64,000 nt of DNA from Apoderus coryli. Its lineage: Eukaryota > Arthropoda > Insecta > Coleoptera > Attelabidae. Location: NCBI GenBank assembly GCA_911728435.2, contig OU452207.1, positions 13,000,182 through 13,064,181 of the forward strand, written 5' to 3'. A program made the position numbers and the translations under genes. The first letter of the stretch is position 1, and each line of letters starts with the position of its first letter. Below, piece after piece: positions 54,698-64,000 of the stretch. The notes under the pieces were generated by a model. The model was not told where the DNA came from. It saw only the letters and a program-made list of their open reading frames with translations, and did not search any database.

Positions 54698-54809
54698 ATT
54701 CAATCAAAGTATGATTTTTTTTGCCTACAACGTGCTTAATTTTGAAATACAAGAATATGTAAGTAAATAGCTGAAACTCAATGCAAAGCAAAGATATACA
54801 TAGGTAGTT
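54698..54809. other. Short unassigned spacer
   Basis: I see nothing recognisable in it. Confidence 0.4.
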
Positions 54810-55073
54810 TCAATAGTTTAAGGCACGTACTATTGTTCGTGCAATTTCAGTTAGTCTTGAGACAGTTCTCAAACTAACTCTCGGTTCTTCCTCAAAATGA
54901 GCTAAAGCTTCATCCAGATTGTAATTTGATTGTGGTCTATAAAAATTTCCATATTCAATTAAGTTTCTATGAACTGTAACAAATATCATACGGCCCGGCA
55001 GTTTCCTGTTGGGAAACCTCCTGTGGTATTTCCATCGAACGGCTAGTGCATTTCCATTACAAAAAACGCACAT
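54810..55073 (-). pseudogene. DUF4817-type helix-turn-helix fragment
   Basis: Minus-strand frame of 87 codons: FCNGNALAVRWKYHRRFPNR, then FVTVHRNLIEYGNFYRPQ and ALAHFEEEPRVSLRTVSRLT. This is the CNGNA...RFPNR helix-turn-helix found at the N terminus of many insect transposon proteins. It ends in HTH-like residues with no following catalytic domain, so it is a detached fragment. Confidence 0.65.
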
Positions 55074-55319
55074 CTGCTAGGACAAAAACTCTCAATTGTA
55101 GTCATTTCAATGGAATAAGAGAAATAATTTTTGTTTAATATTACGCTATAAACACAAACGTCAAAAATTTTATTTGACAAGCGACATAAAAGTTTTTGTT
55201 ATCGATTTTTAGAGCCTACTGTATTGTAATTTTTAGAGCCTACTGTATTGTAAATTATAGATTTTACGATCATTTAAAATTTGTTACTTTTAAGCAAAAC
55301 TCGAATTTTGAAAAAAAAT
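55074..55319. other. Spacer with a short direct duplication
   Basis: Contains two adjacent copies of tttttagagcctactgtatt (about 55207-55252). No gene. Confidence 0.6.
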
Positions 55320-56386
55320 GGTAATGGCGGAGCTCCCTCTAAGGAAAACTGTTTTGTTGTCGAAACTTTCTTCTGGAATGAGTCACAATAATACGATTCA
55401 TCATCCAATTTTTCGCCAATACAATTCCAATGCTTCATCCCACGTTTGCGCTTTCCATATATACAGTAACATATCCTGGAAATGTTGGGCAGAGCTCGCT
55501 CTAAGGAAAACTGTTTTGTTGCCGAAACTTTCTTCTGGAATGATTCACAATAATACGATTCATCATCCAATTTTTCGCCAATACAATTCCAATGCTTCAT
55601 CCAACGTTTGCGCTTTCCTTATATCCAGTAACATATCCTGAAAGTGTTGGGCGGAGCTCGCTCTAAGGTAAACTGTTTTGTTGCCGAAACTTTCTTCTGG
55701 AATGATTCACAATAATACGATTCATCATCCAATTTTTCGCCAATACAATTCCAATGCTTCATCCAACGTTTGCGCTTTCCTTTTATCCAGTAACATATCC
55801 TGAATACGATTCATCATCCAATTTTTCGCCAATACAATTCCAATGCTTCATCAAACGTTTGCGCTTTCCTTATATCCAGTAACATATCCTGAAAGTGTTG
55901 GGCGGAGCTCGCTCTAAGGAAAACTGTTTTGTTGCCGAAACTTTCTTCTGGAATGATTCACAATAATACGATTCATCATCCAATTTTTCGCCAATACAAT
56001 TCCAATGCTTCATCCAACGTTTGCGCTTTCCATATATCCAGTAACATATCCTGGAAATGTTGGGCGGAGCTCGCTCTAAGGAAAACTGTTTTCTTGCCGA
56101 AACTTTCTTCTGGAATGATTCACAACAATACGATTCATCATCCAATTTTTCGCCAATACAATTCCAATGCTTCATCCAACGTTTGCGCTTTCCATATATA
56201 CAGTAACATATCCTGGAAATGTTGGGCGGAGCTCGCTCGAAGGAAAACTGTCTTGTTGCCGAAACTTTCTTCTGGAATGATTCACAATAATACGATTCAT
56301 CATCCAATTTTTCGCCAATAAAATTCCAATGCTTCATCCAACGTTTGCGCTTTCCTTATATCCAGTAACATTTCCTGAAAGTGTTG
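55320..56386. repeat. 162-bp satellite, array 1
   Basis: Tandem monomers marked ggcggagctcgctctaagg at about 55325, 55488, 55649, 55901, 56063 and 56225, spaced 162 bp except for one partial copy of about 90 bp near 55811-55900. Since 162 is divisible by three and few stops occur, long ORFs run through on both strands (54-residue repeats such as [20 protein letters not shown] on the minus strand). I do not call these genes. The array stops in gtgttg at the insertion boundary 56386/56387. Confidence 0.92.
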
Positions 56387-58909
56387 TGTGGCGATTACTT
56401 TTAACTATAATATTATATATATATAAAGTTTTGGTTAAGTCAAGGTTCACCGGAATCAATAACCAGCCTGATAAGTAAATGCGGAACCGGCCGCCAGCTT
56501 AGCAGTGGTGAGAGGGCGTGGTATTACTTTATTATAACAGGGCGCCACATAGTTTTCGATACCGCATTGACGTCAGACCGATCTCAATGAAAAACCATGA
56601 GATCACCTGGACTCCGGTCACCCTTGACTCAAAAACCTAACGCTGGCAGAAATAAATAAAACGCAGTGCTTAAAAGGAAATTAATTTCAAAATGTATTAC
56701 GTGATTTCGAAGAAAAAGGAAAAATATATATAGTATGCTGTGCACAGGAATTATTCCTTATGCAAAAAACAATGAAGTTCAAAAATTACTGATTGAATTC
56801 ATAAATAAAAACAATAATTAACTAAGGTAAGTTCACTCACAAAAATTGACTGGAGCTATTCCTTTTTTTTTTAATATTTTACTAATTACTATTATAGTAA
56901 TTTTATTGCGCAATCGTGTACACGAGTGGCTCACAAATGTCAGTACAATTTGTATGCAAGCCTACTTAAGTAACAAAAAAACTACATGGCTAATTAAGAA
57001 TCATACTAATAACTTTAGCAGAAGCACTACGGGAATTTTCAAACAATACAACTTACTACAGAAAATAAAAAAAAATAATAATATAAATTACTTGATTAAC
57101 ATCCACTTTGACAAGTTTTTCCTTAAAAAAAATTAGAAAAGGCACAGAGAAAATATTTAGTATTTGACAGGTCTTTATCTACACACACTTCGTCGCAGAT
57201 CCTTGAAATTTGCATAAAACCGGCGAGTAACCAATGATAGGATTTGCACTTACCGATCGGCCCTGGTAAATTTTGTCAAGCTTACCAAACCCGGTGTGGA
57301 TAACGCCTCGACTACGATTAACAGGAGGACTGAACTGAGATAATTCTTCAGTAGTTTCTGTAACACACCACCTCTAATAAAAACCCTAAAATAATCGTTT
57401 AGTTTAACTTTTTAGAAGATTACCAACGGAAAATAGAACCACATACCTCTTAAGAGGGTATTTTCGGATTTATTTGTCTTCCTTATTTGGAGTAGAAACT
57501 ATCCCGATAGAAATGATTGGATTCAAATGAAAAATGTAGTGTGTTTGGTGCTGAAATTCAAAGCAAGGCAAGGTAATGTAGCGACAGTACACAAAGAACA
57601 TAGTTGTACTTACATTATGGCGTCTATATCCTGCTCCGCAGAAATGAAATTTTCAAAGAAAAATAACGTACTAGATCCGTAGAATTCTTCACAAAATATA
57701 TCTACGTATATCTTGACATCAAACATATAGAAAATTTCAAAATATTCACTATTGACGACTGAATTACTCCCCAAAGTCGGAAAATTATTATTCAAAATAA
57801 TTTTTACAATACTTTAGTCGACAACATTCCCACCAATAATGGAGACTGATAACGCATATCGCACTCACATCCAATTTTTTTACTAACAACCGAATATTCG
57901 AGAACAATTGTATATTGCTGTCACTTTCCAATACATTCAGTTCCCACAGAAAAATACGTTGCAAAGTCTAGGAGAAAAAAAACGGCAGCACCTTACGGAC
58001 TACCAACTGAGAATCCGCGAAAATATTAACACCTATCAATAACAGCTGACATCAGTGGCTTAAACTTCAAACCTTGACGCGTGGTACGTGACCCGAGTAT
58101 CTTGAAGATAGAAGATATTGTTAACAGGACTAACACAACAGATTCGTAAAACTGTGAATAAGACATATTATTTATTGGAACTATTTAAACTGAGTAATAG
58201 TTGCTTGAAATCCTGTAAATCATTTAATTGCCATTGTCCTCCTCCCTTCAGTCACTACTCACGTAGCATTCGAACTATTAGATCATCTAGTTTCAGTAGC
58301 TCCAATGCAACTAACTAAATGTCAATGCCAATAGAAAACAAGAAATGTCAGAACGCCAATAAAAGAACTAATCACACTTGTGAATCGAGAGAAACCAAAA
58401 TATTACGCAATACATTGCGTCTCACGATATATTATCTAACAACAAGTAAGAATGGTGCGCGTAAAGCTTCCTTACGTAATAAACGATGCACCAACTTCAA
58501 CATAACCCCACTTTATATGCATGTATATTTGGGTTTGTTTATTTCTGAACACGCACTAAGTGTGAGGCGTCTTTCAAATCGTAATCAGCGGAATGATAGC
58601 CAGGAACAATAATACTATTGAGGAAAATCAGCGAGGTAAAAATGGATCTAACAACAGCCAATTCAAGAAAGTGTGTAGTGGTACAAGCTTTATTACGCGT
58701 GTGAAATAATATAAATATTATGATTCTTACAAAGTGGCAAAGAATTGTTCATATTTTGTCAAAAAAAATAAATATTCAAGTAAGTAGAACATAGTACTTA
58801 TGTTTAAATAATTACACCTAGCAACAAACTAACCCTTAATAACTATTATGTGCACTAGCTTCCCCTGTACACATCAAAAACAAATGTTTTGAAATATTTA
58901 CACGTAACA
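56387..58909. mobile_element. 2.5-kb TG...CA insertion in the satellite (possible long solo LTR)
   Basis: Starts TGTGGCGATTAC and ends CACGTAACA. It is flanked by gttg at 56383-56386 and 58910-58913, and removing it plus one gttg rejoins the satellite monomer exactly. TG..CA ends with a 4-bp duplication are typical of Ty3/gypsy-type LTRs. No internal gag-pol, PBS or second LTR is seen, so a solo LTR of unusual length or a non-autonomous element fits. Several ORFs of 60-100 codons (56846-57136, 58118-58318, 58319-58612) are unrecognised. Confidence 0.7.
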
Positions 58910-59932
58910 GTTGGGCGGAGCTCGCTTTAAGGAAAACTGTTTTCTTGCCGAAACTTTCTTCTGGAATGATTTACAATAATACGATTCATCATCCAATTTT
59001 TCGTCAAATCAATTCCTATGCTTCATCCAACGTTTGCGCTTTCCTTATATCCAGTAACATATCCTGAAAGTGTTGGGCGGAGCTCGTCAAAAGAAAACTG
59101 ATTTTTTGGCGAAACTTTCTTCTGGAATGATTCACAATAATACGATTCATCATCCAATTTTTTGCCAATACAATTCCAACGCTTCATCCAACGTTTGCGC
59201 ATTCCTTATATCCAGTAACATATCCTGGAAATGTTGGGCGGAGCTCGCTCTAAGGAAAACTGTTTTGTTGCTGAAACTTTTTTCTGGAATGATTCACAAT
59301 AATACGATTCATCATCCAATTTTTCGCCAATACAATTCCAATGCTTCATCCAACGTTTGCGCTTTCCTTATATCCAGTAACATATCCTGAAAGTGTTGGG
59401 CGGAGCTCGCTCTAAGGAAAACTGTTTTGTTGTCGAAACTTTCTTCTGGAACGATTCACAATAATACGATTCATCATCCAATTTTTCGCCATTACAATTC
59501 CAATGCTTCATCCAAAGTTTGCGCTTTCCTTATATCCAGTAACATATCCTTGAAATGTTGAACGGAGCTCGCTCTAAGGAAAACTGTTTTGTTGCCGAAA
59601 CTTTCTTCTGGAACGATTCACAATAATACGATTCATCATCCAATTTTTCGCCATTAAAATTCCTATGCTTCATCCAACGTTTGCGCTTTCCTTATATCCA
59701 GTAACATATCCTGAAAGTGTTGGGCGGAGCTCGCTCAAAAGAAAACTGATTTTTTGGCGAAACTTTCTTCTGGAATGATTCACAATAATACGATTCATCA
59801 TCCAATTTTTTGCCAATACAATTCCAACGCTTCATCCAACGTTTGCGCATTCCTTATATCCAGTAACATATCCTGGAAATGTTGGGCGGAGCTCGCTCTA
59901 AGGAAAACTGTTTTGTTGCTGAAACTTTTTTC
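58910..59932. repeat. 162-bp satellite, array 2
   Basis: Seven monomers at about 58914, 59076, 59237, 59399, 59561, 59723 and 59885. Variants such as gctcaaaagaaaactgatttttt recur every fourth copy (59076 and 59723), suggesting a higher-order unit. The last monomer breaks after gctgaaacttttttc. Confidence 0.92.
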
Positions 59933-60174
59933 GTTTGTTCGTTACCATGACAAAATACATGTTAACAGGATACTATATTGTTAACATGGATATATTAGCT
60001 TAATGTTATGAGTGCAGTAGGTTTGTCAAAAATTTCCATTTCTTTGATTTTTAGCAAAAAAGAAAAAAATATCGGTTTTGTGACACTTTTTTAGAACAAA
60101 ATATTATCACTCTTACGGAATGAAGCAAAATAAATAAAAAAAATAATTAAAAAAATCATGTTTATTATTAATTA
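59933..60174. other. Left flank of the transposase-like gene
   Basis: AT-rich; contains tgacacttttttaga (60081-60095), the exact inverse complement of 62751-62765 beyond the gene. Possible terminal or subterminal inverted repeat of a DNA transposon. Confidence 0.45.
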
Positions 60175-62676
60175 TTACAAAGAGTTATAAAATGCTGAAT
60201 AATAACTAGGAATATGGTTATGCTCTATTAAATTCAAAAGATCATTTTTTTTATTCTGCTTTATGGTAAGTACACTTTTGTAGGCCAGTTGTAAAGTATT
60301 TGGAATAGTATTCTTTCTTCGGCATAAATCTACTTGTTTAAACTCTTCGTCTTTATAAGATGTCTTATAATAGAGGGTGGTGGGACTTTCTTGAGTTAAC
60401 TTAAGAACTTTCACTTCTGTAATTTTCAAGGATTTAAAGCCGGTCATGCCCATGCCGTCACACAATGTTTTGAGCGAATAAAAATCAAGAGAACTTAATT
60501 CATTCACATGGTAAGGTTCTTTCTTTTTTTTTGCCATACGTATGATTTGGACATACTGACTGGGGACGTAAATAGGTCCGGATTTCAAACTTTTCTTTAC
60601 TGCTTTCTCAATAGTTGAATGTACCGAATCTCCTTCGTTTTGACTATGTCCGCTTATGAGATATTTATGGGTTATTGAGAGTATTTTAGGGTATTTAGCC
60701 AAAGCATAAATATACATGGCAACTAAAAATCTATTTTTTTGTTGTCCGCAACAATTGTCCGAAAAAAAAACGAATTCGAGTTCTGATTTAGAGGTGCGCA
60801 CTTTTTTTTCTATAAAATTAAGCACACATGAACCTATTTCATCGGCTCCCCTATTTCCGTGCCCTTCATGCCAAAAGTAGCATTCTGTGCAGCCATTTTT
60901 CAGTTCAGACACGGTAAAATTGTAGCAATTTAACTTGGATTTATAATAAAAAACAGAAACAGTTCCACGAGGTGTAGGAAGCACTGCTTGCAGGTCATAG
61001 ACTGACACAATATAATTGGGACTAGCTTTTTCCTTTTCTTGGTCTTTTTCTTTTCTTGCTAATTTTTTTTCTTCCAAATGTACTACATACTTGCTTTCCA
61101 ACTTTTCTTTAGCTTCTCCTGTGGCAATTTCATAAGCATCGCACAACTCGCAACGATCTTTTCTAGGTATAAAGAAACTAATATTAAATTCGGTATTAAA
61201 AATCTTTGAGAACATCACTAAATTTGCGTGTGGCAGATTTTTGTCTTGGCAATTCTTTTTGTAGTCATTAAAAATGTCTGTTAAATTTTTTCCACCGTCA
61301 ATGTATTCCCTACTAGATTGCTTCCGAAGATAATGACTCTCAATTCGAGGAATCGATTTAATGTGGTCACGTACTCCTTCTTTAATTGATGCTTCCACTT
61401 TCTTATGATTTTTGTGTTTACCTCTTAAGTCTTCTTGCAGGAACCCTTTTTCAACTTTATCAACCACCGTCCTTGTTATTCTGTTGTTGATATCTAACGT
61501 TGCCATGAAAAAAAATTTGCATACGCGTACTTGCTCCTCATTGTTTATATGAAAATAGAATGCATGATTATGTTTTCTAGGCTTCTGTGCACTGCTGTAT
61601 CTGTACGCTGGTTGGACAGTTTTCATGCAATTGTGAATAAAATCTCTCTGTCTATTTATGTCAGCTAGAGCCCAATATTTTTGAAAAATATCTTTTCTTG
61701 TATTTTCATCTATTTTATTGGAGCATCTTAATCGGCATTTATCTCCACAAGGAGGCCTGATACTTCTGGCGTTAATATGTTTTTGTGATTTACATCTTGA
61801 CGTATATGCCTTGCCAGTATTCCGTAATTTCTTCGCCTTGTTACTTAACCATTCTTCTGCCACTGCTATTCGCTTTTTGCCTCTCTTTTTAGGGTTCGTA
61901 ATTTCTGTGTTTGCTACTTGAATATCTGCTGCTTGATTGTTCGCAAGTTGAGTGTCTGCTGCTTGAGTGTTTGCTGCTTGTATGTCTGTAAGTCGAGTAT
62001 CTGTCACTTGAGTACCTGCTACTTGAATGTCTGCTATTTGAGTGTTTGCTGCTTGTGTGCCTGCAAGTTGAGTATCTGCTACTTGAGTGCCTGCTACCGG
62101 AGAGTCCGCAAGTTGAGGGTCTGCATTCATTAGTAGTACAGACTGAGTATCTACTTTAACTACTTGGCCTTTACCGTTTGAACTTGAACTGCTACTACTA
62201 CTTGACCTGGAACTGTCACTTGATCCAGAACAGGACGAACAAGAACTACTACTAGAATCTGTTTCATAGTTCGGATCCTTTACGGAATCATCATCATTGT
62301 CATTAACTAAATCCGAGATTTGGCCAACGTGTTCGTGTTCTGGTGAAATATCAAAATGTCTGAATGATGTATGCTTATTATCATTATTATTTGTGGCCCT
62401 ATTATAGTTTGTATCATTATCTGTCTCAAGTGCAGCATTTTGCTCTTCTATAGGCTGTATTTCTGATATATTCGGGGTTTTGTCTTCTGAAATCAATAAA
62501 ATATTGTAACTAAAATTAAAACAAGTTATTGTTAGGGCATGCAATAATTATTTAATTCGTAATTCCAGCCTACCAGAATTCGAGAGTTGATTTTGTTCTG
62601 GTGAATGATTCCCCGGATTATTTTCCATTGCAAGAGACAGAATTTTGCGTGTCCGTGAATTCAAGGAACTTTGCAT
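60175..62676 (-). CDS. Two-exon DDE-transposase-like gene (804 codons)
   Basis: Exon 1: 62574-62676 from ATG at 62676, donor G|GTAGGC. Intron of 87 bp. Exon 2: 62486-60175, acceptor TTGATTTCAG. Phases agree across the join. The N-terminal part is low-complexity: Ser-rich (about 108-139), then about 14 degenerate 5-residue repeats of the ADTQ(V/L/A) kind (about 156-225), then basic NPKKRGKKR. Conserved-looking part: CGDKCRLRC, KDRCELCDAY (zinc-binding type), then VYDLQAV, FFSDNCCGQQKN and HSQNEGDSVHSTIE, resembling an RNase-H-fold D...D...E set. Many insect genomes carry related proteins (DUF7869-like or Sola-like transposases); I cannot fix the family. No internal break. Sits inside a satellite array, within 15-bp inverted repeats. 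Confidence 0.7.
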
Positions 62677-62765
62677 ATTAGAGCAGTGAATGCTTGTTCA
62701 CTGCATAGAAAATAAACAAAAATCAAAAAGAAGAATAAAGAAATTATCAGTCTAAAAAAGTGTCA

Positions 62766-63303
62766 TAATTAACAAAAAAACACTTGTAAATTTTGAAATC
62801 GTATGTATCGGTTCTAAAAAACAGTCATATTTAAAAAATAGATCAATACAATACGAAAAAATAGTACTTACTTTTTCAAAAAAAAGAGGCAAAACTCAAA
62901 ATGTAACAGTGATCCGGTCACACAAAATTAGTTTTGTTGTTAAAAAGTTCGACAAAATAGTCACAACACAAAAAAGAACGGTATTTTACTTATTGTAATT
63001 ATCAGATTTAACTTATAATCAACATAAACACTGTCACAATCCATAAGATGACCCTTTTCGAGATGAAACTCGTTAGAAATACTACGTGCACGTGTTATAA
63101 ATTCGAAAGTGACACTGTAGCCGAATGCATCCAGTTTTAACCTTGACAAAACAAAAGCGTCACTTCCGCCATCTGGCGGTAAATAGTTGAAATAAAATTG
63201 GAACGCTTTTTTAGAAGATATTACGAGATATTTCCATTCTTGCTGTGGGTTTATCTCAATAATGGTGGTTTCTGAGTTGTGACTCTTTTTTAGCGAGGGT
63301 GCG
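62766..63303. other. Right flank of the transposase-like gene
   Basis: AT-rich; contains a small palindrome ccgccatctggcgg (63167-63180). No gene is supported; a 62-codon ORF at 62961-63149 has no recognisable feature. The junction to satellite at about 63303 is not a clean duplication with the left junction. Confidence 0.45.
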
Positions 63304-64000
63304 ATATCCTGGAAATGTTGGGCGGAGCTCGCTCTAAGGAAAACTGTTTTGTTGCTGAAACTTTTTTCTGGAATGATTCACAATAATACGATTCATCATC
63401 CAATTTTTCGCCAATACAATTCCAATGCTTCATCCAACGTTTGCGCTTTCCTTATATCCAGTAACATATCCTGAAAGTGTTGGGCGGAGCTCGCTCTAAG
63501 GAAAACTGTTTTGTTGTCGAAACTTTCTTCTGGAACGATTCACAATAATACGATTCATCATCCAATTTTTCGCCATTACAATTCCAATTCCTCATCCAAA
63601 GTTTGCGCTTTCCTTATATCCAGTAACATATCCTTGAAATGTTGAACGGAGCTCGCTCTAAGGAAAACTGTTTTGTTGCCGAAACTTTCTTCTGGAACGA
63701 TTCACAATAATACGATTCATCATCAAATTTTTCGCCATTAAAATTCCAATGCTTCATCCAACGTTTGCGCTTTCCTTATATCCATCCAGTAACATATCCT
63801 GGAATTCTTGGGCGGAGCTCGCTCTAAAGAAAACTGTTTTGTTGCAGAAACTTTCTTCTGGAACGATTCATAATAATACGATTCATCATCCAATTTTTCG
63901 TCAATAAAATTCCAATGCTTCATCCAACGTTTGCGCTTTCCTTATATCCAGTAACATATCCTGGAAATGTTGGGCGGAGCTCGCTCTAAGGAAAACTGTT
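63304..64000. repeat. 162-bp satellite, array 3 (continues past the window)
   Basis: Monomers at about 63321, 63483, 63645, 63811 and 63973. The first three carry the same private variants in the same order as monomers 59237, 59399 and 59561 of array 2. One monomer is 166 bp because of a duplicated ccat near 63783. Confidence 0.92.

Noticed and set aside
55274..56337. Long ORFs through the 162-bp satellite as protein genes
   Set aside because: They exist on both strands of a tandem repeat whose monomer is divisible by three; no start-site, splice or domain evidence.
1..64000. tRNA, rRNA or conserved host protein genes
   Set aside because: No cloverleaf with A/B boxes, no rRNA-like block and no host gene signature was recognised; tRNA-related matches are primer-binding sites of retroelements.

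Overview
This is AT-rich eukaryotic DNA packed with transposable elements. Copia, gypsy and BEL/Pao LTR retrotransposons, a Penelope-like element, and pogo-, piggyBac- and P-type DNA transposons occur together, and coding exons are separated by short GT..AG introns. That mix points to an insect; I cannot name the species. No ordinary host gene, tRNA or rRNA is recognisable. Apart from a few open transposon genes, everything is repeat or relic.

Layout. (1) 1-18139: a macrosatellite of roughly 2.9-3.8 kb units (A-D, with a partial copy E at 17356-18139). Each unit has a 5' block with two short perfect hairpins, an A-rich stretch, an internal minisatellite of about 118-132 bp monomers and a tail with another inverted repeat. 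Between D and E lie about 5 kb of gene-free DNA containing one diverged duplication. (2) 18140-22430: a degenerate copia element on the minus strand, inserted in the zinc-knuckle region of an older retroelement gag. (3) 22431-29276: that gag, itself split by an open BEL/Pao element (23052-28665) with near-identical LTRs and a 6-bp target duplication. (4) 29837-31282: plus-strand gypsy remains (integrase tail, LTR-like segment, primer-binding-site-like leader). (5) 31253-35922: a 5'-truncated Penelope-like element split by a 3.86-kb pogo-type transposon at a TA; its transposase seems to have spliced C-terminal exons ending in a PHD-like finger. (6) 36785-40940: a P-element/THAP9-like fragment, the 3' end of a non-LTR retrotransposon, a decayed piggyBac element flanked by TTAA, and a second piggyBac-like cysteine-rich tail. 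(7) 41450-54690: a three-level nest. A copia reverse-transcriptase relic is split by a 12.7-kb LTR element (4-bp repeat ATAT), which is split by a very young gypsy element (45235-51327, 4-bp repeat ACTT) with a 1452-codon gag-pol. The middle element shows no gag-pol, but has broken membrane-protein-like reading frames and a 101-codon ORF inside each LTR. (8) 54810-64000: a helix-turn-helix fragment, then a 162-bp satellite interrupted by a 2.5-kb TG..CA element (repeat GTTG) and by a 3.4-kb segment carrying a two-exon DDE-transposase-like gene of 804 codons.

How the parts work together. This is a layered insertion record rather than a pathway. Target duplications and reading frames that join across insertion sites give a relative order: gag before BEL and copia; Penelope before pogo; copia relic before the middle LTR element before the young gypsy; satellite before both of its interruptions. 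The components with open genes are the BEL element, the inner gypsy and the 804-codon gene. The middle LTR element appears to have moved recently without its own polymerase, presumably helped in trans.
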